From Allocoprococcus comes (lineage in GTDB: Bacteria > Bacillota > Clostridia > Lachnospirales > Lachnospiraceae): a DNA stretch of 64,000 nt. The DNA is taken from positions 1-64,000 of the forward strand of contig NZ_JAAIMM010000016.1 of assembly GCF_013300725.1 (NCBI RefSeq). The letters are read 5' to 3'. The position numbers and the translations under genes are program-made. The notes beneath the pieces were generated by a model. That model made no database searches. It was not told the origin of the DNA and was given only the letters and a program-made list of their open reading frames with translations. Shown piece after piece: positions 36,579 through 46,179 of this stretch; the first letter of the stretch is position 1; each line of letters starts with the position of its first letter.

Positions 36579-37883
36579 ATGTGGGCTTATGAAGGAATTT
36601 TTTATCAGATCTATCCAATTGGATTCTGTGGCGCTCCGACCGCAAATGACGGCAAAACCGTATCCCGGATTTTAAAATTAAAGGACTGGAGCAGTTATCT
36701 GGAATCCTTAGGTATCTCTTCTATATTATTAAATCCAATTTTCGAATCAGACAATCATGGTTATGATACCAGGGATTATAAAAAAATCGACTGCCGTCTC
36801 GGAACCAATGAAGATTTCGCAGAAGTATGCAAAGATCTCCATGCACACAATGTAAAAATCGTTCTTGACGGTGTGTTTAATCACGTAGGACGCGGCTTCT
36901 GGGCATTTAAGGATGTACAGGAAAAGAAATGGGATTCTCCATACAAGGACTGGTTCTGCATCAATTTTGACGGTAATTCCTGTTATAATGATGGATTCTG
37001 GTATGAGGGATGGGAAGGACATTTTGAACTGGTCAAACTGAATCTTGCCAATCCTGCTGTTGTAGATTATCTCCTGGAATGTGTAAAAGGCTGGATCGAT
37101 GAATTTGACATCGACGGTCTCCGGCTTGATGTTGCATACTGCCTGGACCGCAATTTTATGAAACGTCTGCGCAGTTTCTGCCAGGAATTAAAACCTGACT
37201 TTGCCCTGATCGGAGAGGTTCTCTTCGGGGACTACAATCAGATCGTCAATGACGAACTGCTGCACAGCTGCACCAACTATGAATGCTATAAAGGTATTTA
37301 TTCCAGCTTCAACAGCATGAACATGTTTGAGATTGCGCACTCTCTGAATCGTCAGTACGGACCGGAACAATGGTGCATTTACCGCGGAAAACATCTGATG
37401 TCTTTTGTTGACAACCACGATGTAACCCGAATTGCAAGTATCCTGACCAACAAGAACCACCTGCCGCTGACTTACGGACTTCTTCTTGGTATGCCGGGTG
37501 TTCCTTGTATTTATTATGGAAGTGAATGGGGTGAGGAAGGGGTAAAAGCACCAAATAATGACTACGCCCTTCGTCCATGCTTTGAAGAACCAAAGCCAAA
37601 TGAACTGACCGAAGAGATCAAAAAAATGATCCACGTCAGAACCGGAAGCAATGCACTCTGCCACGGAAGCTACCGTAATGTTGTCCTGACCAACCATCAG
37701 CTCATCTTTGAGCGTCGGACTGATGATGAACGGATGCTGGTTGCGATCAATGCATCGGACGCACCGTTTACTGCGCACAATGGAGAACTCGGAGGCACAA
37801 TGACCGACCTGCTCACCGGAAATGAAATCCAGATGAACGGACAGCTCGAAATACCACCATACAGTGTGCAGTATCTGAAATAA
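36579..37883 (+). CDS. GH13 alpha-glucan hydrolase (cytoplasmic alpha-amylase family)
   Basis: The 434 residues form a GH13 barrel: region I is DGVFNHVGRG (98-105), nucleophile Asp184 in GLRLDVAYCLD, acid/base Glu213 in LIGEVLFGDY, and the third acidic residue in SFVDNHDVTR. A C-terminal beta domain ends with PPYSVQYLK. No signal peptide, so it acts on imported maltodextrins or glycogen-derived oligomers. The short length and the beginning WAYEGIFYQIYPIGF resemble maltodextrin glucosidases and cyclomaltodextrinase-like enzymes without their N-terminal domain. It stands alone between two divergent/convergent neighbours. Confidence 0.92.
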   Translation: MWAYEGIFYQIYPIGFCGAPTANDGKTVSRILKLKDWSSYLESLGISSILLNPIFESDNHGYDTRDYKKIDCRLGTNEDFAEVCKDLHAHNVKIVLDGVFNHVGRGFWAFKDVQEKKWDSPYKDWFCINFDGNSCYNDGFWYEGWEGHFELVKLNLANPAVVDYLLECVKGWIDEFDIDGLRLDVAYCLDRNFMKRLRSFCQELKPDFALIGEVLFGDYNQIVNDELLHSCTNYECYKGIYSSFNSMNMFEIAHSLNRQYGPEQWCIYRGKHLMSFVDNHDVTRIASILTNKNHLPLTYGLLLGMPGVPCIYYGSEWGEEGVKAPNNDYALRPCFEEPKPNELTEEIKKMIHVRTGSNALCHGSYRNVVLTNHQLIFERRTDDERMLVAINASDAPFTAHNGELGGTMTDLLTGNEIQMNGQLEIPPYSVQYLK

Positions 37884-37900
37884 AACTTTTTCTTCCTAAA

Positions 37901-37945
37901 AAACCGGGAGAGATGACTTTTCCAACAAGTCATCTCTCCCAGTTT
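37901..37945. terminator. Bidirectional terminator between the GH13 and maf genes
   Basis: AAACCGGGAGAGATGACTT pairs with AAGTCATCTCTCCCAGTTT, with T runs on both strands. Confidence 0.9.
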
Positions 37946-37950
37946 CTTTT

Positions 37951-38553
37951 TTAATAAATATATTCCTTCATTTCCTGATAAACTCTCGCAAGAGGAAGAC
38001 CCACGATCGTATTATAATCGCCTTCAATCCCACGGATATACATGCCAAATGCACCCTGGATCCCGTAGGCTCCTGCCTTGTCCATCGGCTCTCCTGTTGC
38101 AATATATTCCCGGATTTCTTCCTTGCACATCGGATATACATGCACATCACTGCATTCATGAAATGTCTTCCGGATCTTTTTCCCATCCTTCTTTATCAGA
38201 AGTGTAACACCGGTGTAAACCTGATGCGCTTTTCCCTGAAGCATGGAAATCATCTGATATGCCTCTTCTTTATCCTTTGGCTTTCCGAGAATCTTTCCAT
38301 CTGCTGCAACCACCGTATCCGAACCGATCACCAGAAAATCCCCTGCATTTTTCTTTTCATACTGCTGGTAGACATCTTCTGCTTTCTGCGCAGAAAGTTC
38401 TTCCACAACCTGGCTTGGAACCTGGGATGTAATTACTTCCTCACTGTGTGACGGCATGACTACATGCTTTATATTTCCCTGTTCCAGCAGTTCTGTCCTG
38501 CGCGGTGATGCAGAGGCCAGAACTACAGTCAGCTTCTGTATTCTACTACACAT
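37951..38553 (-). CDS. maf: Maf-family nucleoside triphosphate pyrophosphatase
   Basis: Maf proteins hydrolyse non-canonical or methylated nucleotides to limit their incorporation. The 200 residues show the family start LVLASASPRRTELLEQ-like (VVLASASPRRTELLEQ), the central SDTVVAADGKILGKPKD with the catalytic Asp, and GAYGIQGAFGMYIRGIEGDY. GAGG lies 8 bases before the ATG. It begins 3 bases after the flavin reductase stop, so the two are co-transcribed. Confidence 0.93.
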   Translation of the reverse strand: MCSRIQKLTVVLASASPRRTELLEQGNIKHVVMPSHSEEVITSQVPSQVVEELSAQKAEDVYQQYEKKNAGDFLVIGSDTVVAADGKILGKPKDKEEAYQMISMLQGKAHQVYTGVTLLIKKDGKKIRKTFHECSDVHVYPMCKEEIREYIATGEPMDKAGAYGIQGAFGMYIRGIEGDYNTIVGLPLARVYQEMKEYIY

Positions 38554-38556
38554 AGA

Positions 38557-39066
38557 TTAATCCTCTTTCACAAGAATCTTCTTAATTTCTCCCATATACA
38601 TGTTATGCATATCTTTGTCAGCATACCATTTGTCAAGATTCTCTTTCTCAACAAAATTTTCTTCTCCCATGCGCTGTACATAAACCTTCTTGCATACAAA
38701 GATCATTTTTGCTTCTTCAAACGCAACTGTTCCATCTACATAATATGGTGTCAGACCGGCTTCCTTAATCTTATCTTCGTCCCTTCCGGAAACTCTTCCA
38801 CAGAGATTTAATGCTTCTCTCTGCTCTTCTCCAAAGAATGCCAGTGTAAAATAATCTTCTCTGTCCACAAATTCTTTGGTATAACGGGAATCACGGATAT
38901 AGGCTGTTGCAGTTGGTTTTCCCCACATGATTCCAACACCGCCCCAACTTGCAGTCATGGTGTTGCATTTTTCTTCATTTCCTGCTGTAATGAGCATCCA
39001 CTGTTTTCCGATCAGATCAAATGGATTCTCTTTTACTTCTTCTGATTTTATTTCTACAAAACTCAT
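38557..39066 (-). CDS. Flavin reductase-like, FMN-binding split-barrel protein
   Basis: The 169 residues match the flavin reductase family: MLITAGNEEKCNTMTASWGGVGIMWGKP with the Thr-Met-Thr-Ala-Ser FMN phosphate contact, and YTKEFVDREDYFTLAFFGEE. It probably binds FMN and reduces flavin or another substrate with NAD(P)H. The partner is not identified. It lies between tyrS (12 bases upstream) and maf. Confidence 0.88.
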   Translation of the reverse strand: MSFVEIKSEEVKENPFDLIGKQWMLITAGNEEKCNTMTASWGGVGIMWGKPTATAYIRDSRYTKEFVDREDYFTLAFFGEEQREALNLCGRVSGRDEDKIKEAGLTPYYVDGTVAFEEAKMIFVCKKVYVQRMGEENFVEKENLDKWYADKDMHNMYMGEIKKILVKED

Positions 39067-39078
39067 TCTTTTTCCCTC

Positions 39079-40302
39079 TTATTTTGCGATTACTTTACGG
39101 AAGTTCTTCTTTCCTTTTCTGACAACCTTTCCGTCACCTTCAAAGTCTGCTTTTGCAAATGTTGCTGCAATATCAGAAACCTTTTCTCCGTCAACAGCAA
39201 CTCCGCCCTGCTGTACAGCACGGCGTGCTTCTGACTTGGAAGCAACCAGTCCACTCTTGTGAAGCAGTGTCAGGATATCGATAGTTCCATCTGCAAAATC
39301 TTCATCAGAAAGCTCTTCGGTCGGCATATCTGCTGCATTTCCTGAGCTGAACAGTGCACGTGCACCTTCCTGTGCCTTCGTAGCTTCTTCTTCGCCGTGA
39401 ACCAGTTTTGTCAGTTCGAATGCAAGGATTTCTTTTGCTGTGTTAAGCTGTGCACCTTCCCATTTGTCCATCTCATCAATCTGCTCAAGTGGAAGGAATG
39501 TGAGCATACGCAGGCATTTCAGAACGTCTGCATCTGCCACATTTCTCCAGTACTGGTAGAATTCGAACGGAGACGTTTTTTCCGGATCAAGCCATACAGC
39601 ACCGGACTGTGTCTTACCCATCTTCTTACCTTCTGAGTTGAGAAGCAGAGTAATTGTCATTGCACTTGCATCCTTACCAAGCTTACGACGGATCAGTTCT
39701 GTACCACCAAGCATGTTGCTCCACTGGTCATCTCCACCAAACTGAAGGTTACAGCCGTATTTCTGGTATAACATATAGAAGTCATAGCTCTGCATGATCA
39801 TGTAGTTGAATTCAAGGAAGCTCAGTCCCTTTTCCATACGCTGTTTGTAGCATTCTGCTGTCAGCATACGGTTTACGGAGAAGTGTGCTCCGACTTCACG
39901 AAGTACTTCCACATAATTCAGATCCATCAGCCAGTCTGCATTGTTTACCATCAGTGCTTTCCCGTCTGAAAAATCAATAAAACGGCTCATCTGCTTCTTA
40001 AAGCAATCACAGTTGTGCTGAATTGTCTCAGGAGTCATCATCTGACGCATATCCGTTCTGCCAGACGGATCCCCGATCATAGCAGTACCGCCCCCGATCA
40101 GAGCGATCGGCTTATTTCCAGCCTCCTGCAGTCTCTTCATCAGACAAAGTGCCATAAAATGTCCAACATGCAGACTGTCCGCCGTCGGGTCAAACCCAAT
40201 ATAAAACGTAGCCTTCCCATTATTCACCAGATCCCTAATTAACGGCTCATCCGTAACCTGTGCAATCAATCCTCTAGCCTGCAGCTCTTCATAAATACCC
40301 AT
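39079..40302 (-). CDS. tyrS: Tyrosine--tRNA ligase TyrS
   Basis: This class I synthetase charges tRNA-Tyr. The 407 residues show the HIGH-like HVGH (residues 45-48), the tyrosine-binding [24 protein letters not shown], the KMSKS-like KKMGKT, and a C-terminal S4 RNA-binding domain ([21 protein letters not shown]). Expression is governed by a T-box leader with a UAC specifier about 540 bases upstream. The gene heads a tyrS-flavin reductase-maf unit. Confidence 0.97.
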   Translation of the reverse strand: MGIYEELQARGLIAQVTDEPLIRDLVNNGKATFYIGFDPTADSLHVGHFMALCLMKRLQEAGNKPIALIGGGTAMIGDPSGRTDMRQMMTPETIQHNCDCFKKQMSRFIDFSDGKALMVNNADWLMDLNYVEVLREVGAHFSVNRMLTAECYKQRMEKGLSFLEFNYMIMQSYDFYMLYQKYGCNLQFGGDDQWSNMLGGTELIRRKLGKDASAMTITLLLNSEGKKMGKTQSGAVWLDPEKTSPFEFYQYWRNVADADVLKCLRMLTFLPLEQIDEMDKWEGAQLNTAKEILAFELTKLVHGEEEATKAQEGARALFSSGNAADMPTEELSDEDFADGTIDILTLLHKSGLVASKSEARRAVQQGGVAVDGEKVSDIAATFAKADFEGDGKVVRKGKKNFRKVIAK

Positions 40303-40416
40303 TTCTAATCTTTCCTTTCTTTTTCAAAACCTATATCTTAGTCACAGCCAATCTTCTCCCCCGGAGACGGAGGCGGTATTCCTGTCTGGAACTCTTTGAA
40401 GTATTTTGGACTGTCA

Positions 40417-40622
40417 GCTTTTTGAAGATCTTTCCAATTGCTCTGCCTTTGCAGGGAGTTGCCTCATACTTTTTAGTTTCTGAATATTTGCGTTATCAGT
40501 AAAAATCCATCTGTCTGAGCGCAGCGAGTTATGGATTTTCACTGATGCTTTTAGCAAATCTTCAGAAACTTAGAAGTATCAGCTCCCGAAACCGCAGACA
40601 ATTGGAAAAATCTTCAAAAAGC
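40417..40622 (-). repeat. Long imperfect hairpin between the tyrS T-box and its start codon
   Basis: GCTTTTTGAAGATCTTTCC at the left pairs with the arm ending GGAAAAATCTTCAAAAAGC at the right. Inner arms AGTTTCTGAA / TTCAGAAACT and AAAAATCCAT / ATGGATTTT continue the stem to a loop CTGTCTGAGCGCAGCGAGTT. The element fills the 350-base stretch between T-box terminator and gene. It resembles mobile palindromic intergenic elements of Lachnospiraceae. Confidence 0.7.
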
Positions 40623-40651
40623 GTCCGTCCTGAACCCCTTCAATTTTTCCA

Positions 40652-40950
40652 ATAAAAAAACCTCGTCCTCCGGCCAATCAGCCTTTAAGGACGAGGTATA
40701 TTCTCTCGTGGTACCACCTTAATTCACACCCGGCTCGCACCGAATGCCTCAGTCAGTAACTAACATTACCGCAGCAGGTATAACGTCCGCCACTCCGTCA
40801 CAGCTTACTTGCGCTTCCGCGCGTTCGGTGTGAAGCTCCAAGATGTATTCGCATCTGACTCTTCGTGCACCTCTCATCAACCGGTTACTTTCTGTCTGAG
40901 CCTTGTCATCTGCTACTTGTTCTCTTCATAGCCTGTAATTTTCTCTTCTT
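40652..40950 (-). promoter_or_regulatory. Tyrosine T-box riboswitch upstream of tyrS
   Basis: The minus strand carries the conserved T-box AAGGTGGTACCACG followed by a terminator hairpin (CCTCGTCC / GGACGAGG, then seven T). Upstream, the stem I region contains GCGAATACATCTTGGAGC, in which UAC (40847-40845) is the specifier for tyrosine. Uncharged tRNA-Tyr would pair with the specifier and T-box and prevent termination. The identity matches the downstream tyrS. Confidence 0.93.
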
Positions 40951-40955
40951 TTGTC

Positions 40956-40984
40956 ATACTACCGTATCCTTCAAAATTTGTCAA
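40956..40984 (-). promoter_or_regulatory. Promoter of the tyrS T-box transcript
   Basis: Minus-strand TTGACA (40984-40979), 17-base spacer, TAGTAT (40961-40956), just before the T-box stem I. Confidence 0.8.
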
Positions 40985-41075
40985 GCCGGATTTCATACCA
41001 AATTATCACAAAACAACTTTTGTCAAATCCAATTCGCAGCCTTCCATCATTTTCCGAACCACTCTCGCAGATTCC

Positions 41076-42479
41076 CTAATTCCAGAAATCCGTCTTCTGC
41101 TCCAGCTCAATATCTGCACTTTTAAACACCGGATTAACTCCCCGCTTCAACTGATCCTCATAATCCCGGATTGCCTTAAATGCCGTCCCGGACAAAATCA
41201 GGATCACCGGAATATTGATCAGAGCCATCACGCCCATCAGCACATCCGAAAGATCCCACAAAAGCGACATTTCCATACCTGCCCCCAGAAATACAACAAA
41301 TGCCGATACCAGACGGAACCCTCGCATAAAATTTCTGTCTGGTTCCTTTTTATGGATATAGGTCAGAAGGTTGTCGCAATAGAAGCAATTTCCAAGCAAC
41401 GTTGTAAACGCAAAAAATACCATAGCCACCGTGATAAATACCGGTCCAACTGTTCCCAGTGACTCCTGAAGGGAAGCCTGAACCCATGGCGCGCCCTGCA
41501 TTTCTTTTGTCGGATCAATGCCGGATGACATACACATCATCGCTGTTGCTGTACACAGCAACAGCGTGTCGATAAAGACAGACAGCATCTGAACCAGTCC
41601 CTGTTTGACCGGATGGCTGACGTTTGCAGAAGCGGATGCATTCGGCGCCGAACCGATTCCGGCTTCGTTGGAATACAGCCCCCGGCGGATTCCCTGCATC
41701 ATTGCGGAGCCTGCAAATGCTCCGAAAATTGCTTTGAAATCAAACGCTTCCTCAAAAATACGGAGGAACATTTCCGGTACATTGCGGATATTGATGATAA
41801 CCACAATCAGCGCAATCCCGATATATGCAAGTCCCATCACCGGCACAAGCGTCGATGTCACCTTTACAATACGGCTTCCGCCGCCAAGCAGACACCATCC
41901 GGTCATAACTGCCAGAATCCCGCCAATGATCCATGGGCTTATCTTCGGATCATAAAAAGAAAATCCGGAAAATGTAGACTGCAGATTGTAGGATGCCAGC
42001 ATATTGAATCCAAACGCATAAGTCATGATCATGGCAATACAGAACACGATCGCCAGTGGTCTGCAATGCAGCGCCGCCTCGATATAATAAGCCGGACCAC
42101 CATAGCATTTCCCATCCTCTCCCTTTTTCTTGTAAATCTGTGCCAGCGTACTTTCAATCAGTGCAGACGCACTTCCGATAATCGCAATCACCCACATCCA
42201 GAATACAGAACCAAATCCCCCAATACAGATTGCCGATGACACCCCGACAATATTTCCCGTTCCTACTCTCGATGCCGTTGAAACCATAAGCGCCTGGAAT
42301 GATGAGATTGCCTCTTTGTCGTCCGGCTTCTCCATCACGGACTCACAAGCTCTCTTAAATAAACGCGCCTGTGGAAATCTTGTCCGGATTGTAAAATATA
42401 AACCTGCTCCGATCAGCATAATCACCAGAAGTTTGCTGTACATAAATGAACTGACCGCCCCAATAATTTTCTGAAACAT
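41076..42479 (-). CDS. Alanine/glycine:cation symporter (AGCS family)
   Basis: This 467-residue transporter with about ten helices takes up alanine or glycine with Na+ (or H+). Family signatures are GNIVGVSSAICIGGFGSVFWMW near residue 75 and MQGIRRGLYSNEAGIGSAP near residue 275. It is transcribed alone: the gene ends about 90 bases before the tyrS leader promoter and starts 200 bases after the ABC locus terminator. Confidence 0.93.
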   Translation of the reverse strand: MFQKIIGAVSSFMYSKLLVIMLIGAGLYFTIRTRFPQARLFKRACESVMEKPDDKEAISSFQALMVSTASRVGTGNIVGVSSAICIGGFGSVFWMWVIAIIGSASALIESTLAQIYKKKGEDGKCYGGPAYYIEAALHCRPLAIVFCIAMIMTYAFGFNMLASYNLQSTFSGFSFYDPKISPWIIGGILAVMTGWCLLGGGSRIVKVTSTLVPVMGLAYIGIALIVVIINIRNVPEMFLRIFEEAFDFKAIFGAFAGSAMMQGIRRGLYSNEAGIGSAPNASASANVSHPVKQGLVQMLSVFIDTLLLCTATAMMCMSSGIDPTKEMQGAPWVQASLQESLGTVGPVFITVAMVFFAFTTLLGNCFYCDNLLTYIHKKEPDRNFMRGFRLVSAFVVFLGAGMEMSLLWDLSDVLMGVMALINIPVILILSGTAFKAIRDYEDQLKRGVNPVFKSADIELEQKTDFWN

Positions 42480-42597
42480 ACCTTCTTTCCTTTCTCAATG
42501 TTTTCTACCATTTTCGCAATATCTTAACGGAAACTCTCAAAATTTGCAAGCTTTTTCTATTTATTCCCTGTCATTTCGTCCCCAATCACTTTGTAAA

Positions 42598-42626
42598 AAT
42601 ATTAATTTTTTCAAACAAAATGTCAA
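42598..42626 (-). promoter_or_regulatory. Candidate promoter of the AGCS symporter gene
   Basis: Minus-strand TTGACA (42626-42621), 17-base spacer, AATATT (42603-42598). The -10 box has two mismatches. Confidence 0.45.
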
Positions 42627-42630
42627 TATA

Positions 42631-42657
42631 AAAAAAGCGGACAAGCAACCTGTCCGC
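42631..42657 (-). terminator. Intrinsic terminator of the sugar ABC operon
   Basis: GCGGACA pairs with TGTCCGC around a 7-base loop and ends in seven T on the minus strand, 20 bases after the last permease gene. Confidence 0.88.
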
Positions 42658-42677
42658 CAAATTTATACTATATTTTT

Positions 42678-43520
42678 CTATCCCTTTACAGCTCCGGCAG
42701 CAACACCCTTGATGATGTATTTCTGTCCTGCCAGATATACAATGATGATCGGGATTACTGTAAGCATAATGCTTGCCATCATCGGTCCCATTTCAACTCT
42801 TCCGTAACTTCCGCGGAAATACTGGATCAGCATTGGAATCGTTTTATATTTCTTAATATCAAGTACAAGAGTTGGAAGCAGGTAGTCATTCCATACCCAC
42901 ATTGCTTCCAGAATACCTACGGATATCATGGTAGGCTTCAGGATATGGATATCGATCAAAAAGAAAGTCTGCAGCGGATTACATCCATCGATCATCGCAG
43001 CTTCCTCGATCTCTACCGGAATGGATTTTACAAATCCGCAGAACATAAATACCGCAAGACCTGCACCAAATCCGAGATAGATCACCCAGATATTCCATGG
43101 CATATTCAGATGTAAGGTATCTGCTGTCTGTGACAAGGTGAACATAACCATCTGGAAAGGAACAACCATGGAAAATACAAACAGATAATATAAAATCTTT
43201 GAAATCGGACTATTTACACGGGTTATATACCATGCACACATTGAACAGCATACAAGAATAGCAACCACAGAAGTAATCGTAATAAATGTACTGTATCCAA
43301 GACTGCTTAAAAATCCTTTTGAAGCAATGGCATCTACATAGTTTGTGATTCCTGCAAATGCATCTGCAGTTGGAAGTTTAAATGCAGTTCCTGTACTGAT
43401 CGCTGATTCTTTTTTCAAAGAGTTCATCAGGATCATAATGATCGGATAAATCCAGGCGAGTGCCGCAATTGTTAAAATAACTGTCCATATTGTATTTGCA
43501 ATACTTTTCTTCTTTTTCAT
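42678..43520 (-). CDS. Carbohydrate ABC transporter permease (MalG-type)
   Basis: This CUT1-family permease has 280 residues and six helices. The coupling loop that docks on the ATPase is EEAAMIDGCNPLQTFFLIDIHILKP (EAA motif). It overlaps the stop of the preceding permease gene by one base (TAATG). No ATP-binding subunit is encoded in the locus, so a shared MsmK-like ATPase elsewhere probably energises it. Confidence 0.93.
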   Translation of the reverse strand: MKKKKSIANTIWTVILTIAALAWIYPIIMILMNSLKKESAISTGTAFKLPTADAFAGITNYVDAIASKGFLSSLGYSTFITITSVVAILVCCSMCAWYITRVNSPISKILYYLFVFSMVVPFQMVMFTLSQTADTLHLNMPWNIWVIYLGFGAGLAVFMFCGFVKSIPVEIEEAAMIDGCNPLQTFFLIDIHILKPTMISVGILEAMWVWNDYLLPTLVLDIKKYKTIPMLIQYFRGSYGRVEMGPMMASIMLTVIPIIIVYLAGQKYIIKGVAAGAVKG

Positions 43521-44371
43521 TACTGCTGCACCTCCTTAGATCTTGTTGCTTTCAGCTGTACCAGTGAAATAATGATAACCAGAGCACAGAAGATCACTGC
43601 TTTTGCCTGCCCATAACCTTTCCACTGCATTCCGGCACGTGCGTAGAATGTCTGGTAAATATTCAGTGCCAGCATTTCTGTCGCATGGTTTGGATCTCCA
43701 CCTGTAAGAGCAAGGTTCTGGTCAAACAATTTAAATGAATTGGTAAGTGTCAGGAAGACACAGATCGTGATGGAAGACATTACCATCGGAACTCTGATCT
43801 TCCAGAGGATATCCCACTTTGCTGCTCCGTCAATCTCTGCTGCTTCGATCAGATCATCCGGTACATTCTGAAGACCTGCGATGTAAATAATCATCATATA
43901 TCCGATCTGCTGCCAGCACATCAAAATGATAAGTCCCCAGTAACCGGCTGAAGAATTCAGTGCCAGAAGCGGCTGGCCGATGATCGTAAGAAGACAGTTG
44001 ATCAGGATCTGCCAGATATATCCAAGTACGATTCCACCGATCAGGTTCGGCATAAAGAAAATAGTTCTGAAAATATTGGTTCCCTTTAACTTCTGTGTCA
44101 GAAGCAGTGCCAGACCAAATGCCAGTACGTTGATCAGTAAGATCGATACAATCGCAAATAATACTGTAAATTTAAATGAACTTGTGAATGATGTATCCTT
44201 GATCGCTGCTGTATAATTTGATATTCCAACAAATGTTGCATTTCCTACTGTTGTAAATTTACAGAAAGAAAGATAAAATCCCTGTGCAAACGGAATGATA
44301 AATCCGATCACAAATGCAAGAAATGTTGGGAGAACAAATATTGGTGCATGTTTTTTCAGTGCCTTTTCCAT
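43520..44371 (-). CDS. Carbohydrate ABC transporter permease (MalF-type)
   Basis: This permease has 283 residues and six helices, with the EAA loop EAAEIDGAAKWDILWKIRVPM. It pairs with the MalG-type protein to form the membrane channel. It lies 310 bases after the binding protein gene, a gap filled by hairpins and a terminator, so it is probably made at a lower level. Confidence 0.93.
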   Translation of the reverse strand: MEKALKKHAPIFVLPTFLAFVIGFIIPFAQGFYLSFCKFTTVGNATFVGISNYTAAIKDTSFTSSFKFTVLFAIVSILLINVLAFGLALLLTQKLKGTNIFRTIFFMPNLIGGIVLGYIWQILINCLLTIIGQPLLALNSSAGYWGLIILMCWQQIGYMMIIYIAGLQNVPDDLIEAAEIDGAAKWDILWKIRVPMVMSSITICVFLTLTNSFKLFDQNLALTGGDPNHATEMLALNIYQTFYARAGMQWKGYGQAKAVIFCALVIIISLVQLKATRSKEVQQ

Positions 44372-44442
44372 AGAAATCCTCCTCTTTTCCTTTTGCCCGG
44401 AAGGATCTCCCTACCAGGTTAACTCTCATTTCATTTTAAGAA

Positions 44443-44627
44443 AGAATGTGCCTCAGCACATTCTCGCGCCGAGCGCGTTGCTGAGCGCCAGTGGCGCTCG
44501 TTAAGCAACGACCGAAGCGGAGCGTAGACCGCTTGCGACATTCTTCATCTTCGTGCGAGTGCGCATCTCCGGCACGCAGTGCCTTTAATTTCATAGGAAG
44601 TTCCTTTGGAATTTCCTATGAAATTAA
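44443..44627. repeat. Cluster of hairpins between binding protein and permease genes
   Basis: AGAATGTG / CACATTCT (44443-44464), AAGCGG / CCGCTT (44516-44535) and AATTTCATAGGAA / TTTCCTATGAAATT (44587-44627) form separate stems. The stretch is locally GC-rich compared with its neighbours and has no gene. It may stabilise the upstream mRNA or be a repeat element. Confidence 0.55.
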
Positions 44628-44654
44628 AAAAGGGGCAGGCAGACCGCCTGCCCC
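44628..44654 (-). terminator. Terminator after the sugar-binding protein gene
   Basis: GGGGCAGGC pairs with GCCTGCCCC and the minus strand continues with six T. It lies inside the ABC operon, between binding protein and permeases, so it would make the binding protein the most abundant product. Confidence 0.85.
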
Positions 44655-44681
44655 TAGGTCAGTTCTTTTTATGCAACTTAT

Positions 44682-46001
44682 TTATTCATTTGCAAGCTTG
44701 TATTCTGATGCCCATCCATCTACGAATGCGCTTACTACTGCATCCCAGTTAGCATCTGTCTGATCTGCTGCATAAGCTGTCAGTGCAGATCCAACACCAT
44801 TTTTCCACTCTTCTGAAGGCATTGTTGAGAAGTTCCATGCTACCGGAGTCTTTCCGTCTTCTGTCATCTGTTTGTCTTCTTTGATAAAGAGATTCTGAGA
44901 TTCCTGAGCTTTCTTAAACGGAATATTGAATCCCATATCGTCTGCCATACATTTTGTTCCTTCATCTGAAGTTACACACCAGTCCATAAAATCTAATGTA
45001 GCCTGAATATCAGCTTCGTCTGCGTCTTTATTTACGCACCAGTAATTTTCTGTACCTGTGCAGAGTCCCTGGTTTGCTTCATCGCCTACACCAAAGTAAA
45101 TCGGAAGCATGGTCAGATCATCATCTGTAAGACCGCCATCGATCAGCTGTGTATATTCCCATGTACCATTCTGATAGAATACAGCTTTTTTATTCAGGAA
45201 TTCATTTCTTGCATCGTCGCCTGTCTTTGCAGCAAGATCTTTTGGAGCACATGTGCTGTTGTTGATGTACAGATCCCACATATCACGGTAATTGTCAAGA
45301 TATGTACCTTTGATTGCATCTGTTGTGTTAATTCCTTCATCCTGATATTCAAAGTAGATTGGAAGGTTTGCAAGGTGTGTCTTGAATCTCCAGTCTGAAG
45401 ATCCGTCCATACCTGCTGAAGTAAATGCAGAGAATCCAAGTTCAGAAGATCTCTTTGTAATGTCTTCTGCTACTTTCTTCAGATCTGCAAAGGATTTGAT
45501 GTCATCCGGTGTATATCCTGCTTCTTTTAATAATGTCTTATTTGTGATAATTCCGTATGTTTCAATAACATATCCGATACCCGCTACAGAATCTCCATCT
45601 TTCAGTGCATAATCATCACTTGTGAGTTCTTTGTAAATATCAGAATCTGATAAGTCGTAGCAGTAATCTTTCCAGTTTGCAAGTCCTACAGGTCCGTTTA
45701 CCTGGAATAATGTTGGTGCTCCGCTCTTTCCCATTTCACTCATCAGAGTGGTTTCATAGTTTCCGGAAGCTGCTGTAACAACCGTTACATCTACACCTGT
45801 CTCTTTTGTGTAATCCTTTGCCAGCTGCTGCCACTGTTCATCCTGCTCCGGTTTGAAGTTCAGATAATATACAGATCCTTTGCTGCTGTCCCCTTTACTG
45901 TCTGCACTCTTGTCATCGCTCTTGCTTCCACATCCTGCAAAGCATCCAAGTGTCATGATTCCTACCAGCCCCAGTGCCAGCCATCTTTTTTTGTTTTTCA
46001 T
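44682..46001 (-). CDS. Sugar ABC transporter substrate-binding lipoprotein
   Basis: This extracellular solute-binding protein (family 1) has 439 residues. The N terminus MKNKKRWLALGLVGIMTLG is a lipoprotein signal peptide with the lipobox CFAGC. A Ser/Asp/Lys-rich linker follows, then the binding domain (NFKPEQDEQWQQLAKDYTKETG). The open frame extends to 46091, but AGGAGG lies before the ATG at 46001. A likely activator site lies just upstream of its promoter. The sugar is not identifiable. Confidence 0.93.
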   Translation of the reverse strand: MKNKKRWLALGLVGIMTLGCFAGCGSKSDDKSADSKGDSSKGSVYYLNFKPEQDEQWQQLAKDYTKETGVDVTVVTAASGNYETTLMSEMGKSGAPTLFQVNGPVGLANWKDYCYDLSDSDIYKELTSDDYALKDGDSVAGIGYVIETYGIITNKTLLKEAGYTPDDIKSFADLKKVAEDITKRSSELGFSAFTSAGMDGSSDWRFKTHLANLPIYFEYQDEGINTTDAIKGTYLDNYRDMWDLYINNSTCAPKDLAAKTGDDARNEFLNKKAVFYQNGTWEYTQLIDGGLTDDDLTMLPIYFGVGDEANQGLCTGTENYWCVNKDADEADIQATLDFMDWCVTSDEGTKCMADDMGFNIPFKKAQESQNLFIKEDKQMTEDGKTPVAWNFSTMPSEEWKNGVGSALTAYAADQTDANWDAVVSAFVDGWASEYKLANE

Positions 46002-46043
46002 AATTTCCGTTCCTCCTCGTCTGGATTTCTTTTCTATGCTTAG

Positions 46044-46049
46044 ATAATA
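46044..46049 (-). promoter_or_regulatory. -10 box of the binding-protein promoter
   Basis: TATTAT on the minus strand; the sequence 17 bases upstream (ACATCC) is a poor -35 box, as expected for an activator-dependent promoter. Confidence 0.5.
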
Positions 46050-46092
46050 GCAAGAATCCAGGCAAAGGATGTAGCAAATAGAAAACCTCATA

Positions 46093-46107
46093 TACCAAAA
46101 AATATAC
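46093..46107 (-). promoter_or_regulatory. Putative YesN-type regulator site before the binding protein gene
   Basis: Minus-strand GTATATTTTTTGGTA, 21 bases upstream of the weak -35 box. It differs in one base from the site at 50954-50940 before the response regulator gene. Confidence 0.55.
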
Positions 46108-46179
46108 TTTGGGGTATGTAAAAAATTTGTTATTGATAAAGGGACGCCAAGACTTCAGGGCGGTCGCGTCCGTCTTCTC

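Noticed and set aside
37188-37778. Minus-strand frame of 196 codons opposite the GH13 gene
   Set aside because: It is a shadow of a gene with all GH13 catalytic motifs on the plus strand.
46002-46091. Longer start for the sugar-binding lipoprotein
   Set aside because: It would put 30 residues before the lipoprotein signal peptide and crosses the promoter.
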